Notes: generated from the letters alone by a model not told the origin. Positions 37,706 to 45,023 are shown, counted from the first letter of the stretch. The stretch: 45,238 nt of DNA from Novosphingobium sp. (GCA_026400375.1 JAPLPG010000203.1:1-45238); one strand, 5' to 3'. A program made the numbers and translations.

Positions 37706-40700
37706 CCGACGACATCGCAATGCCCCGCCAGCGCCTGGCGTTCATGGACTTGGAGACGTGGAGCGACGTCCCGATCCGCCACGGCGCGTGGGCCTATGCC
37801 GAGGGCGCGGAGGTGCTGCTGTGGGCCTATGCGCTCAACGACGGCCCCGTGATGGTATGGGATCTGACCAGCGGCGAGCCAATGCCCGATGACCTGGCCG
37901 CGATCCTAGTGGACGACGATATCACCACCGTGTGGCACAACGGCAGCATGTTCGACACCACGGTATTGAAGGTCGCCATGGGCATCGACATCGCGCTGCC
38001 CCGGCTGCACGACACGATGGTGCAGGCGCTGCAGCATAGCCTGCCCGGTTCGCTGGGCGCGCTGTGCGAGGTGCTGGGCGTGCCGAGCGACAAGGCCAAG
38101 GACAAGGCGGGCAAGGAACTTATCCGCTTGTTCTGTGTGCCGCTGCCGTACCGTTTCCCCTACGCGCGCAAGGACTTCGCCAGCAAGGCCGAGTACGACG
38201 CCGCCAAACTGGCCGCCAGCGAGACCTGGACCGGTCGCGCCACGGCAAAGACGCACCCGGCCGACTGGGCGCGGTTCAAGGAATACGCCGCCTTCGATAT
38301 CATCGCCATGCGCGAGGTGTACAAGCGCATGCCCATGTGGAATTGCAAGTTGCCCTACGAGCGCGAGATTTTCCATGTCGACCAGCGCATCAACCGGCGC
38401 GGCATGTACATCGATCTCGACCTTGCGCGCGGCGCGCTGGCGGCGGTGGACGAGGAGCAGGAACTGCTGCGCGAGCGCACCTACGAAATGACCAATGGCC
38501 AGGTGCAAAGCGCCAGCAAGCGCGACCAGCTGCTGCTCCATATCCTGGAGAACTACGGTGTCGATTTGCCCGACATGCAGAAGTCCACCCTGGAGCGGCG
38601 CATCGCCGACCCTGACCTGCCCGAAGGCCTCAAGGAACTGCTGCGCGTGCGCCTGTCGACGGCCACCACCAGCACCAGCAAGTATGTGGCGCTGCTCAAC
38701 TGCGTCAGCAGCGACGGGCGTCTGCGCGGCACCAAGCAGTATTGCGGCGCCGCGCGCACCGGCCGGTGGGCCGGTCGCCTCTTCCAGCCGGATAATCTCC
38801 CAAGTCGCGGGCTGATGTCTGAGGACCAGATCGAGATGGGCATCGAGGCGTTGAAGGATGGCACCGCCGGCATGCTGTTCGAGGACGTGATGTGGTTGAC
38901 CAGCTCGGCCATTCGCGGGTGCATCGCGGCGCCGCCCGGCAAGAAACTGGTGGTGGCCGACTTGTCTAACATCGAGGGACGCGGCCTGGCGTGGCTGGCC
39001 GGCGAGAAGTGGAAGATGAAGGCGTTCGCCGAGTTCGACGCGGGGCGCGGACACGACCTCTACGCGCTGGCCTACGCCAAATCCTTCGGCGTCTCGCCCG
39101 AGTCGGTGATGGAAGACAAGAAGGCCGGCGGCATCCAGCGCCAAGTCGGGAAAGTTCAAGAGCTCGCCCTAGGATTTCAATCCGGCGTCGGCGGCTTCTG
39201 CACGTTCGCGGCGGCCTACGGCATCGACCTGGAAGACCTGGCCGCGCAGGCGCAGCGCCACATACCCGGCGAGGTGTGGGGTCAGTCGTCCATCATGCTG
39301 GAGTGGCACCGCAGCAAGGGCCGCGACCCGGCGGCGCAGTACGGTCTGTCGGACCGCGCATGGCTGGTGTGCGAGTCGTTCGTCCTCGGCTGGCGCGCCG
39401 GCCACCCAGCGATCAAAGACTGGTGGCACGACTTGGAAGACAAGATGCGCCAGGCGATCACGAACCCCGGCACCACCTACCAAAGCGGCAAGGTGAAAAT
39501 CCGCCGCGATGGCGCATGGATGCGCGTGGTGCTGCCCTCGGGCCGCGCGCTATGTTACCCCGGCCCTGCACTGGTGGCCGAGCGCAAAAAGAAAGACGAG
39601 ACCGAAACGGCCGATGTCGAGACGGTGCGCGCGGTGGAGTCTGACACCGGCGACGGGCGCACCTCGGTGAGCTACCTGGGCATGAACCAGTACAGCCGGA
39701 AGTGGTCCCGCATCCATACATACGGTGGCAAGGGGGCGGAAAACTGTCTGACTGGAGACACCGAAGTGTTGACCATGGTGGGCTGGATTCGTATCGACGA
39801 AGTGGAGGATATACCAGTGTGGGACGGCCACGAATGGGTCGAGCATGACGGTTGTGTTTATAAAGGTAATCAGTTAGTATTATCAAACTACGGCGTTCGG
39901 ATGACGCCGGATCATTTGGTTCTAACTGAGAAAGGATGGCGGAATGCATCATCGTGCGAGGGACTTGACCGGGCAGACGTTGGGCTACCTGACGGCTATA
40001 CGGTACATCGGATCGGAGAACGGGCGCCGGTCTATCTGGGAAGTGAAATGCAGCTGCGGTGTGCTCAAGCCTATGCAAGCCTCGGAATTCCTCAAGCAGC
40101 AGAAGCGCGGCATCGTGGCGTCGTGCGGGTGCATGCGGAAGGCGACGATCGGGGCAAGGAACGTTACCCACGGTATGAGCCGGCACCCGGCGTTTGCAGT
40201 GTGGCGCAGCATGTGCGACCGCTGCCACTTGGCGACGCACCAGGCGTATCACAACTATGGCGCGCGGGGTATCGAGGTGTGCGAGCGCTGGCGCGAATCG
40301 TTCGCGGCCTTCTGGGAGGACATGGGGCCGACATACGCAACAGGCAAATCAATCGAGCGCAAGGACAACGAGCAGGGCTACAGCCCGGAGAATTGCCGGT
40401 GGCAGTCAATGCGGCGCCAAGCGAACAACAAGCGCACCTCGCGGCTGATCGATACCCCGATGGGGCGCATAACAGTGTCGCAGGCGGCGCGCCGGTACGG
40501 GGTTTACGTCGGGACGCTGTACTATCGACTGGACCACGGGTGGCCGGTGCTGAAGGCGCTCAACCTGTCTACGATCTGATGAACTGCGGGCCGCGCCACC
40601 AGTTCGTGGTGCGCGGCGCCGACGGCCATGCGCTGATCGTCCACAACTGCACCCAGGCAACAGCACGTGACGTTATGGCCCACAACATGCCGCTGATCGA

Positions 40701-40959
40701 CGGCGGGTATTTCGACGGCGAGGAATTCATCGACGGCCTGCGCGCGCTGGAACTGCACGGCGAGCGCGACGACCGCCCAGAGCACCTGCAAGGGTATGGG
40801 ATAGTCTTGACGGTGCATGATGAGTGTGTGGCCGAAACCCCCGACGACCCCCGCTACAACCCCGAGCACCTGGCCGCGCTGCTGTGCGCCCCGCCCCCGT
40901 GGGCATTGGACATGCCACTGGCCGCCGCCGGCTTCGAGTCGTATCGCTACAAGAAATAA
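37702..40959 (+). CDS. polA: DNA polymerase I (exonuclease plus polymerase) with intein
   Basis: A 1085-residue precursor; the mature enzyme would be 784 residues. The 3'-5' exonuclease shows FMDLETWS (Asp16, Glu18) and further acidic motifs to about 210. Polymerase motif A is DLSNIEGRGLAWLAGE, motif B RQVGKVQELALGFQSGVGGF, and motif C VHDECV (His1039, Asp1040, Glu1041). The intein of 301 residues (682-982) splits the GKGAEN / CTQATARD segment between motifs B and C, a very conserved site at the active centre, so the unspliced enzyme should be inactive. It is the replicative polymerase of the phage. The stop codon touches promoter copy 3. Confidence 0.93.
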   Translation: MTDDIAMPRQRLAFMDLETWSDVPIRHGAWAYAEGAEVLLWAYALNDGPVMVWDLTSGEPMPDDLAAILVDDDITTVWHNGSMFDTTVLKVAMGIDIALPRLHDTMVQALQHSLPGSLGALCEVLGVPSDKAKDKAGKELIRLFCVPLPYRFPYARKDFASKAEYDAAKLAASETWTGRATAKTHPADWARFKEYAAFDIIAMREVYKRMPMWNCKLPYEREIFHVDQRINRRGMYIDLDLARGALAAVDEEQELLRERTYEMTNGQVQSASKRDQLLLHILENYGVDLPDMQKSTLERRIADPDLPEGLKELLRVRLSTATTSTSKYVALLNCVSSDGRLRGTKQYCGAARTGRWAGRLFQPDNLPSRGLMSEDQIEMGIEALKDGTAGMLFEDVMWLTSSAIRGCIAAPPGKKLVVADLSNIEGRGLAWLAGEKWKMKAFAEFDAGRGHDLYALAYAKSFGVSPESVMEDKKAGGIQRQVGKVQELALGFQSGVGGFCTFAAAYGIDLEDLAAQAQRHIPGEVWGQSSIMLEWHRSKGRDPAAQYGLSDRAWLVCESFVLGWRAGHPAIKDWWHDLEDKMRQAITNPGTTYQSGKVKIRRDGAWMRVVLPSGRALCYPGPALVAERKKKDETETADVETVRAVESDTGDGRTSVSYLGMNQYSRKWSRIHTYGGKGAENCLTGDTEVLTMVGWIRIDEVEDIPVWDGHEWVEHDGCVYKGNQLVLSNYGVRMTPDHLVLTEKGWRNASSCEGLDRADVGLPDGYTVHRIGERAPVYLGSEMQLRCAQAYASLGIPQAAEARHRGVVRVHAEGDDRGKERYPRYEPAPGVCSVAQHVRPLPLGDAPGVSQLWRAGYRGVRALARIVRGLLGGHGADIRNRQINRAQGQRAGLQPGELPVAVNAAPSEQQAHLAADRYPDGAHNSVAGGAPVRGLRRDAVLSTGPRVAGAEGAQPVYDLMNCGPRHQFVVRGADGHALIVHNCTQATARDVMAHNMPLIDGGYFDGEEFIDGLRALELHGERDDRPEHLQGYGIVLTVHDECVAETPDDPRYNPEHLAALLCAPPPWALDMPLAAAGFESYRYKK
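39745..40647 (+). mobile_element. intein in DNA polymerase I
   Basis: A 301-residue protein intron in frame with the polymerase. Block A is CLTGDTEVLTMVGWIRIDEV with catalytic Cys1. Block B is VRMTPDHLVLTEKGW with the TPDH motif (His738). Block F is VYDLMNCGPRHQFVVRG. Block G is HALIVHN followed by Cys+1, giving the His-Asn end needed for splicing. The middle (about 39960-40560) has no LAGLIDADG or in-frame HNH domain and looks like the out-of-frame reading of another gene. It splices itself out of the polymerase after translation. Confidence 0.93.
39944..40579 (+). CDS. HNH-type homing endonuclease nested out of frame in the intein
   Basis: A 211-residue protein read in the +1 frame relative to the polymerase and intein. 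It begins MHHRARDLTGQTLGYLTAIR and has WEVKCSCG and VASCGCMRKATIG (zinc-type pairs). It continues with AFAVWRSMCDRC, YHNYGARGIEVCERW, WEDMG, SIERKDNEQGYSPENCRW and a basic helical end. This matches free-standing phage HNH-like homing enzymes throughout its length, while the intein frame here shows no fold. AAAGGA lies seven bases before ATG, so it can be translated on its own. Its start overlaps the end of intein block B region and its stop falls within block F. The N-terminal module resembles that of the gene at 22984. Confidence 0.9.
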   Translation: MHHRARDLTGQTLGYLTAIRYIGSENGRRSIWEVKCSCGVLKPMQASEFLKQQKRGIVASCGCMRKATIGARNVTHGMSRHPAFAVWRSMCDRCHLATHQAYHNYGARGIEVCERWRESFAAFWEDMGPTYATGKSIERKDNEQGYSPENCRWQSMRRQANNKRTSRLIDTPMGRITVSQAARRYGVYVGTLYYRLDHGWPVLKALNLSTI

Positions 40960-40997
40960 CTTGCACAAGTAAATACTTGCGTGTATAGTTCTTACAT
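40958..40997 (+). promoter_or_regulatory. 40-bp promoter repeat, copy 3
   Basis: Identical to copy 1: -35 at 40961-40966, spacer 17, -10 at 40984-40989. The polymerase TAA (40957-40959) overlaps its left edge. It drives the 229-residue gene at 41020 and those after it. The bases after it (ACATACCAACCG) also match copy 2, so similarity extends into the leader. Confidence 0.82.
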
Positions 40998-41019
40998 ACC
41001 AACCGAACCGGAGAAGACC

Positions 41020-41709
41020 ATGAAAGCTTTTACATCAATCGTCCAAAAGCGCGGCGCCGTCCCGTTCGCGGCGCACATCGGCGAGCGCGTCTACATGCAG
41101 GAGTTCCGCAAAGGCGAGCCACTGCCCGCCAACCTGCACCGCTGGGCGCCGACTCTCGACGCTATGCTGGAGGGGGTCGACACTGACGGCCCGCTGTACT
41201 TGATGATCGATCAGGGCATTGTGCGCGCCGGTACTTCGCATCGCCGGCCGGGCGTCCACATTGACGGCTACTGGGTGCCGGCTAAGAGCGCCCACGGGGG
41301 CAGCGGCTCGCACAGCAACACCCCGCCTCCGGCCCCTGGCGGCAGTCACCGTGGTAGCGGCTCGCATAGCTACACTCCACCCGTGGAAGTTCCGGGCAAC
41401 CACGGTGGCGGCGGGGGCCGGCACAGCGCTGGCGGCTCTTGGGCTGACGCGGCCTACGAAGATCACGAGGGTATCCTTTTGGCGTCGAGCGTACAAGCCG
41501 CGCGTGCGTACAGCGGCGTATTCATCGGCCAACCGGGTGACGGCGGCGACTGCTCGCACATCGACCTGACTGGGCTGACCCCGACCGCGATGCTGGCCGG
41601 CCAGTGCTACGCAGGCAACGTGACCATGCTCCATGAAAGCTTGCCCCTGGCCTTCGACGTGCTGCGAACCGTAGTGCGTATCAACGCCCCCGGCTGGACT
41701 CCGCAGTAA
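41020..41709 (+). CDS. Gly/Ser/His-rich protein of unknown function
   Basis: A 229-residue protein. Residues 1-85 are a folded N-terminal domain (MKAFTSIVQKRGAVPFAAHI). Residues about 88-145 are low-complexity Gly/Ser/His/Pro with a near repeat (GSGSHSNTPP and GSGSHSYTPP) plus NHGGGGGRHS. The last 85 residues form a second folded part with DCSHIDLTGLTPTAMLAG and LRTVVRINAPGW. ATG has GGAG upstream. His-rich linkers may bind metal or act as flexible spacers. It is the first gene of the third promoter cassette; no family is recognised. Confidence 0.68.
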   Translation: MKAFTSIVQKRGAVPFAAHIGERVYMQEFRKGEPLPANLHRWAPTLDAMLEGVDTDGPLYLMIDQGIVRAGTSHRRPGVHIDGYWVPAKSAHGGSGSHSNTPPPAPGGSHRGSGSHSYTPPVEVPGNHGGGGGRHSAGGSWADAAYEDHEGILLASSVQAARAYSGVFIGQPGDGGDCSHIDLTGLTPTAMLAGQCYAGNVTMLHESLPLAFDVLRTVVRINAPGWTPQ

Positions 41710-41736
41710 AACCCCACCCTCCCAAGGACAAACACC

Positions 41737-41973
41737 ATGAACACGAAAAACGAAAACGCGCTGCTCGACCTGGCCAGCGAAATGCTCAAGGCCAAGAACG
41801 ACGCCCAGCTGTCCCGCGCGCTGGCCGTGGCGCCGCCGGTCATCAGCAAGATCCGCCACGCGCGCCTGCCGGTGGGCGCCACGCTGGTGATCAAGCTGCA
41901 TGAGGTAACTGGCCTGTCCGTTGCTGACATCAAGTTTTTTATTACCCACGGCCCGCAGCAGGTGGTGAAATGA
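41737..41973 (+). CDS. small helix-turn-helix regulator
   Basis: A 78-residue protein. LLDLASEMLKAKNDAQLSRA then LAVAPPVISKIRHARLPVGA is a helix-turn-helix of the Cro/XRE sort, with the recognition helix PPVISKIRHARLP. A further helix with LHEVTGLSVADIKFFI follows. ATG has AAGGAC upstream. Its position in a promoter-repeat cassette suggests autoregulation or control of the CTTGCGT boxes, as an alternative to the regulator at 32497. Confidence 0.72.
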   Translation: MNTKNENALLDLASEMLKAKNDAQLSRALAVAPPVISKIRHARLPVGATLVIKLHEVTGLSVADIKFFITHGPQQVVK

Positions 41974-42143
41974 CCAAGCTCTACGACGACAAAGAAGTCG
42001 AGGTGGAAATAGACAGCGGCGATATCTACATCACCGTGTGGTGCGGCTTCACGCACGAAGTCACCTCGGTGTCGGCCGACCAGGCCCGGAAGATCGCCAC
42101 CGCCCTGATCGCGGCAGCAGAACTCAAGGAGCAAGCCAAATGA
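41970..42143 (+). CDS. hypothetical 57-residue protein
   Basis: Begins MTKLYDDKEVEVEIDSGDIY at an ATGA overlap with the regulator's stop. Acidic beta first half and Ala-rich helix at the end (ARKIATALIAAAELKEQAK). Overlaps the next gene by ATGA. Unknown function, good coding arrangement. Confidence 0.58.
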   Translation: MTKLYDDKEVEVEIDSGDIYITVWCGFTHEVTSVSADQARKIATALIAAAELKEQAK

Positions 42144-42577
42144 AAACCGTTCTCCTCCTCGGCGGCCCGGCCGCCGGCCAGCAGGTCGAAGCCCACGGCA
42201 CGATGAAAAGCCTCCTGCTCACCTACGCCGGCGTCCCGGTCACATACAACGTCGTCCCGATGTGCTCGCACGGCGAGGTGCACTGGTTCGGCGTGCTCGA
42301 CGGTGCCGACCCGCTGGCGCTACTCATTGCGGGGTATGCGCCGGTGGCAACGGCACCGAAGATTGACCCTCGCCCTTACGTAGACCGCGACGGGAAAAGC
42401 ATAGTGGACGCCGCCCTTGCTGCGATCGCCTACGATAAAGCGATCCAGGGATGCGCCGACAATCCCGACGCCATGTTTTCGTACTGCACCGCGCAAGGTG
42501 AAACCCTTGACAGCCTGTACGCCGATTGGATTGCGAAAAGCCGCGCCGTGCTGGGCGAGTATGGGGTGAAGCCATGA
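42140..42577 (+). CDS. hypothetical 145-residue protein
   Basis: Begins MKTVLLLGGPAAGQQVEAHG, ends LYADWIAKSRAVLGEYGVKP. A strand opening GGPAAGQ is common in small phage proteins, but this is not a real Walker loop (no GK[ST]). The second half is helical with two Cys. It overlaps both neighbours by ATGA. Function not recognised. Confidence 0.62.
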   Translation: MKTVLLLGGPAAGQQVEAHGTMKSLLLTYAGVPVTYNVVPMCSHGEVHWFGVLDGADPLALLIAGYAPVATAPKIDPRPYVDRDGKSIVDAALAAIAYDKAIQGCADNPDAMFSYCTAQGETLDSLYADWIAKSRAVLGEYGVKP

Positions 42578-42756
42578 TCCGCCTTGCTATCATCCTCGGG
42601 TTCGCCACCATGGCTATCGCCGCTTTTTCGCTGGGCCTGGAAACTCGCGCCCAGATCGACGCCACGCCGACCAAAACCGAAACGCTCACCTGCGTCCGCG
42701 TCACGCAGGTGACGCCGGCCGGAACGATCAACTACCTTTGCGAGGTGCGGAAATGA
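42574..42756 (+). CDS. 60-residue secreted or membrane-anchored protein
   Basis: N-terminal hydrophobic stretch MIRLAIILGFATMAIAAFSL (signal or anchor), then a short Thr-rich beta part with two Cys (LTCVRVT and NYLCEVRK) that could pair in the periplasm. Overlaps neighbours by ATGA. Function unknown. Confidence 0.58.
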   Translation: MIRLAIILGFATMAIAAFSLGLETRAQIDATPTKTETLTCVRVTQVTPAGTINYLCEVRK

Positions 42757-42977
42757 TAACCACTCAGCAATCGGCCGAACTGCTGGCCGTTATTCAGGCG
42801 TACACCCACGCCGAGTACGAGGCGGGCTTCTACAACGCGCAAGCGTACATGCGCAAAGAAGCGACCGCGCTCGACAAAAAGAAATGCCTCGCGGCCAGTT
42901 CTGCCGCGAACGAAGCCCACCACGCCTTGCTGGAGCACCTGGCCGGGCTGATCACCCTGGAAGGAGTGTCGCCGTGA
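42753..42977 (+). CDS. hypothetical 74-residue helical protein
   Basis: Begins MITTQQSAELLAVIQAYTHA and is all-helical in appearance, with KKKCLAASSAANEAHHALLE. It overlaps the next GTG start (GTGA) and contributes its ribosome site (AAGGAG). Unknown function. Confidence 0.58.
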   Translation: MITTQQSAELLAVIQAYTHAEYEAGFYNAQAYMRKEATALDKKKCLAASSAANEAHHALLEHLAGLITLEGVSP

Positions 42978-43267
42978 AACGCCCACTGCGCGAGAGCGAT
43001 ATCGAAAAGTACCTGGTCAAGCGCGTCAAGGAACTGGGCGGCGAGTGCCGGAAAATTCAGTTCATCGGCCGGCCGGGCGCGCCGGATCGGCTGGTGATGC
43101 TGCCGGACGTTGGCCTGCGCACTGACCGCACCATCTGGGTCGAACTCAAAGCCCCCGGCAAAAAGGCCGAGCCGCACCAGCTGCGCGAGCACGAGCGCAT
43201 GCGCAAGATGGGCCAGCGGGTGGTCGTGATTGATTCGCTGGCGGGCGTGGAGGAACTGTTCAAATGA
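42974..43267 (+). CDS. VRR-NUC nuclease
   Basis: A 97-residue nuclease: RESDIEKYLVKRVKELGGEC, FIGRPGAPDRLVML (catalytic Asp), WVELKAPGKK (E-x-K) and QLREHERMRKMGQRVVVIDS. This is the minimal VRR-NUC domain of phage replication modules, related to Holliday-junction resolvases and FAN1. The GTG start is favoured by AAGGAG seven bases upstream. It lies between DNA polymerase and the SNF2 helicase, the usual order, although several small genes have entered on each side. Confidence 0.92.
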   Translation: MKRPLRESDIEKYLVKRVKELGGECRKIQFIGRPGAPDRLVMLPDVGLRTDRTIWVELKAPGKKAEPHQLREHERMRKMGQRVVVIDSLAGVEELFK

Positions 43268-43557
43268 AACGCTACCATGCCGACAAAATCGCCGAGCATC
43301 CGGAAGGTTGCCTCGTTCTTTTCCCGGATGCTCAAACCGAGATAGCCCGACTCGCGGCGCTGCTGCGCGAGGGCGGCGAGATCGTGCAAGAGAGCATCGC
43401 CGAGGTGCACACCTTGAACGGCGAGATCGCCCAGCGCGACGCCCGCATCGCCGACCTGGAAATGTTCAAGCAGCAATGGGCCGTAGCGGACGCCGCACTC
43501 GTAAGTGCGCGCCAGCGCATCAGCGAATTGGAAGCGGAACTCGCCGACAAGAAATAA
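43264..43557 (+). CDS. coiled-coil protein
   Basis: A 97-residue protein with a short N-terminal strand part (HPEGCLVLFPD) followed by a long coiled coil (residues 25-97) with heptad Leu/Ile and charged pairs, ending ISELEAELADKK. Overlaps VRR-NUC by ATGA. Stop TAA lies within the edge of promoter copy 4. Possibly a multimerising adaptor; function unknown. Confidence 0.62.
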   Translation: MKRYHADKIAEHPEGCLVLFPDAQTEIARLAALLREGGEIVQESIAEVHTLNGEIAQRDARIADLEMFKQQWAVADAALVSARQRISELEAELADKK

Positions 43558-43595
43558 CTTGCACAAGTAAATACTTGCGTGTATAGTTCTTACAT
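43556..43595 (+). promoter_or_regulatory. 40-bp promoter repeat, copy 4
   Basis: Same 40 bp: -35 at 43559-43564, 17-bp spacer, -10 at 43582-43587. The preceding stop codon (43555-43557) overlaps it, as with copies 2 and 3. It drives the small genes from 43624 on. Confidence 0.82.
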
Positions 43596-43623
43596 CGGCA
43601 CTACAAACCACCAGGAGAACAAA

Positions 43624-43821
43624 ATGGAAAACGCGATCAAAGAATTCAACGCAAAAGTACAAGCCGTTACCGGCAAAGCGGCCCGCGAATCCGATATCGC
43701 CCGCTTCATCGACCAAGCGGAAACGGCAATCGCCCACCGTCAAGCCCGCCTGGTGCAGATTGGTTTTGCCGACTTCCGCACATTGAGTGGCCGCGCCGCT
43801 CTGGTGGAAGTGGCATTTTGA
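43624..43821 (+). CDS. hypothetical 65-residue protein
   Basis: Begins MENAIKEFNAKVQAVTGKAA with AGGAG upstream. Two or three helices, with HRQARLVQIGFADFRTLSGR near the end. First gene after promoter copy 4. Function unknown. Confidence 0.58.
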   Translation: MENAIKEFNAKVQAVTGKAARESDIARFIDQAETAIAHRQARLVQIGFADFRTLSGRAALVEVAF

Positions 43822-43952
43822 AAACCCCGCAAGAGCGAATCGAATTCGCTCTTAGATTGTGGCAAGAAGAACCCCGGCCGTACTGGCGATATATCCGGGG
43901 CCTTGTAGTGGACGAAGCGCTGCTTGATATGTTTGGCGTGCTGCCGCGATAA
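43818..43952 (+). CDS. hypothetical 44-residue protein
   Basis: TTG start inside the previous stop (TTGA), with GGAAG seven bases upstream. Reads LKTPQERIEFALRLWQEEPR and ends LLDMFGVLPR: one amphipathic helix plus a Trp-rich middle. The overlap makes it plausible; still uncertain. Confidence 0.4.
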   Translation: MKTPQERIEFALRLWQEEPRPYWRYIRGLVVDEALLDMFGVLPR

Positions 43953-43980
43953 TACCCCTCCCAAGAAAGGAACCAACACC

Positions 43981-44178
43981 ATGCCCCGCAACATCGAACC
44001 AATCCACGCCCGCCGCGCCGCGCAGTTGAAAGCGCTGGCCCAGGTGCGCAACACCCTGCCGGCGCCGGACCGCGCCATGGTCGCCGAACTGGTGGACGTG
44101 CCCGTCGAGAACATGCAGGACTGGCAGCTCGAACTGGTCGACAGCCTGGCCAGCGCTTACCTTTGCGAGGTGGCGTGA
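43981..44178 (+). CDS. hypothetical 65-residue protein
   Basis: Begins MPRNIEPIHARRAAQLKALA with AAAGGA upstream. Helical throughout, with MVAELVDVPVENMQDWQLEL reading like a small helix-turn-helix without a clear match. Stop overlaps the next start by one base (TGATG). Confidence 0.58.
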   Translation: MPRNIEPIHARRAAQLKALAQVRNTLPAPDRAMVAELVDVPVENMQDWQLELVDSLASAYLCEVA

Positions 44179-44480
44179 TGAAGAGCACTATGTCTAATCA
44201 GGAACTGATGGCCGCTGGCGACATAATCACCGGGTCTCGGCTGACCCTTGAGGCCATGAGGGCGATTGCGGACGCCGCTGTAGCCCGGGTGATGTCCGAG
44301 GGCAAGGTGCCTCACGCCGCCGGCTTTAAACCGAAGTACGAGACGATGCTGCGCGACGAGTTCGCCGGCCGCGCGCTGACTGGCGCAGTGGGGGGCTGGG
44401 TTCGGACCCCAAAGGAAGCCGCCCGCCTGGCATACGACTTCGCCGATGCCATGATGGAGGCCCGCAATGCGAACCGCTGA
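44178..44480 (+). CDS. hypothetical 100-residue protein
   Basis: Begins MKSTMSNQELMAAGDIITGS with GAGGTGG upstream. All-helical aspect with a MLRDEFAGRALTGAVGGW segment. Its end overlaps the next gene by 14 bases. Function unknown. Confidence 0.6.
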   Translation: MKSTMSNQELMAAGDIITGSRLTLEAMRAIADAAVARVMSEGKVPHAAGFKPKYETMLRDEFAGRALTGAVGGWVRTPKEAARLAYDFADAMMEARNANR

Positions 44481-44832
44481 TCTCACCGGCGCCATCCTCG
44501 ACTGGCACACCGCCCGCGCCGAGGGCGTGCCAGCCGCCGACATGGAGCTGCGCGCCAACGGCACGCTGTGCGTGCGCAATATCCGGGGCACCCCCGGCAA
44601 GATCGTCGCCGTGCAGGTGCTCGACTACAGCACGAACTGGGCGTTGTCCGGTCCGCTGGTGGAGAAGCACATGGCCGATGTCGAATGCCACGTTGACCCT
44701 GTACGCTGGGTATGCAGTATCGGTGGTATCGGGTTCGGTCCTGATGGTGTCGGCGACACCCCGCTGATCGCCATCTGCCGCGCCGTCGTGCGCGCTGCGT
44801 TCGGCGACGATGTGGAGGATTTGCCATGCTGA
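44467..44832 (+). CDS. NinX-like protein (DUF2591)
   Basis: A 121-residue protein. LTGAILDWHTARAEG at the start and the pattern WALSGPLVEKH... then TPLIAICRAVVRAAFGDDVE at the end match the phage NinX/DUF2591 family (ALDWAVA.AEG, W..GG.I, A..RA.V....GD.VE.P). The family occurs in early regions of many Gram-negative phages; its role is unknown. Confidence 0.72.
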   Translation: MRTADLTGAILDWHTARAEGVPAADMELRANGTLCVRNIRGTPGKIVAVQVLDYSTNWALSGPLVEKHMADVECHVDPVRWVCSIGGIGFGPDGVGDTPLIAICRAVVRAAFGDDVEDLPC

Positions 44833-45023
44833 CCATGAAAGATGCCAACAAGTTGCGAGGGCCTATCGGCCGCAAGGTGCGATGCGAAATGGCCTTGTGG
44901 GCGCTCAACAGCGACACCCGGCGCGGCTGCAATTTCGAGCACCTGCGCGCTGGCGTAATGGCCGATTTGAAAGCGGCCGACGAGGCGCTGTTCGCCTTCA
45001 TTCGCGGGGTGACCAGTGCGTAA
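44826..45023 (+). CDS. hypothetical 65-residue protein
   Basis: Begins MLTMKDANKLRGPIGRKVRC; ATG at 44826 has GGAGG seven bases upstream. Basic first half and helical acidic second half (LKAADEALFAFIRGV). It overlaps both neighbours by 7-8 bases. Function unknown. Confidence 0.57.
   Translation: MLTMKDANKLRGPIGRKVRCEMALWALNSDTRRGCNFEHLRAGVMADLKAADEALFAFIRGVTSA

Noticed and set aside
37906..39159. 417-codon open frame opposite DNA polymerase
   Set aside because: Composition is typical of an antisense shadow and it covers conserved polymerase motifs.
39944..40579. Frameshift error making the intein and nuclease look like two frames
   Set aside because: A single indel would break either the block B or the block F side; both intein blocks are in one frame with no stop between, and the nuclease has its own start, ribosome site and stop.
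37702..40959. Group I intron in the polymerase gene
   Set aside because: The reading frame is open from end to end and shows protein-splicing blocks with Cys1, His-Asn and Cys+1, so it is an intein and not an RNA intron.
41020..41709. Minus-strand 304-codon frame at 41035-41949
   Set aside because: Antisense to the Gly/Ser/His-rich gene and the regulator; no start signal and Arg/Val/Ala-rich noise.
2072..43595. CRISPR array formed by the 40-bp repeats
   Set aside because: The four copies are kilobases apart, occur on both strands and contain promoter boxes; no spacers.
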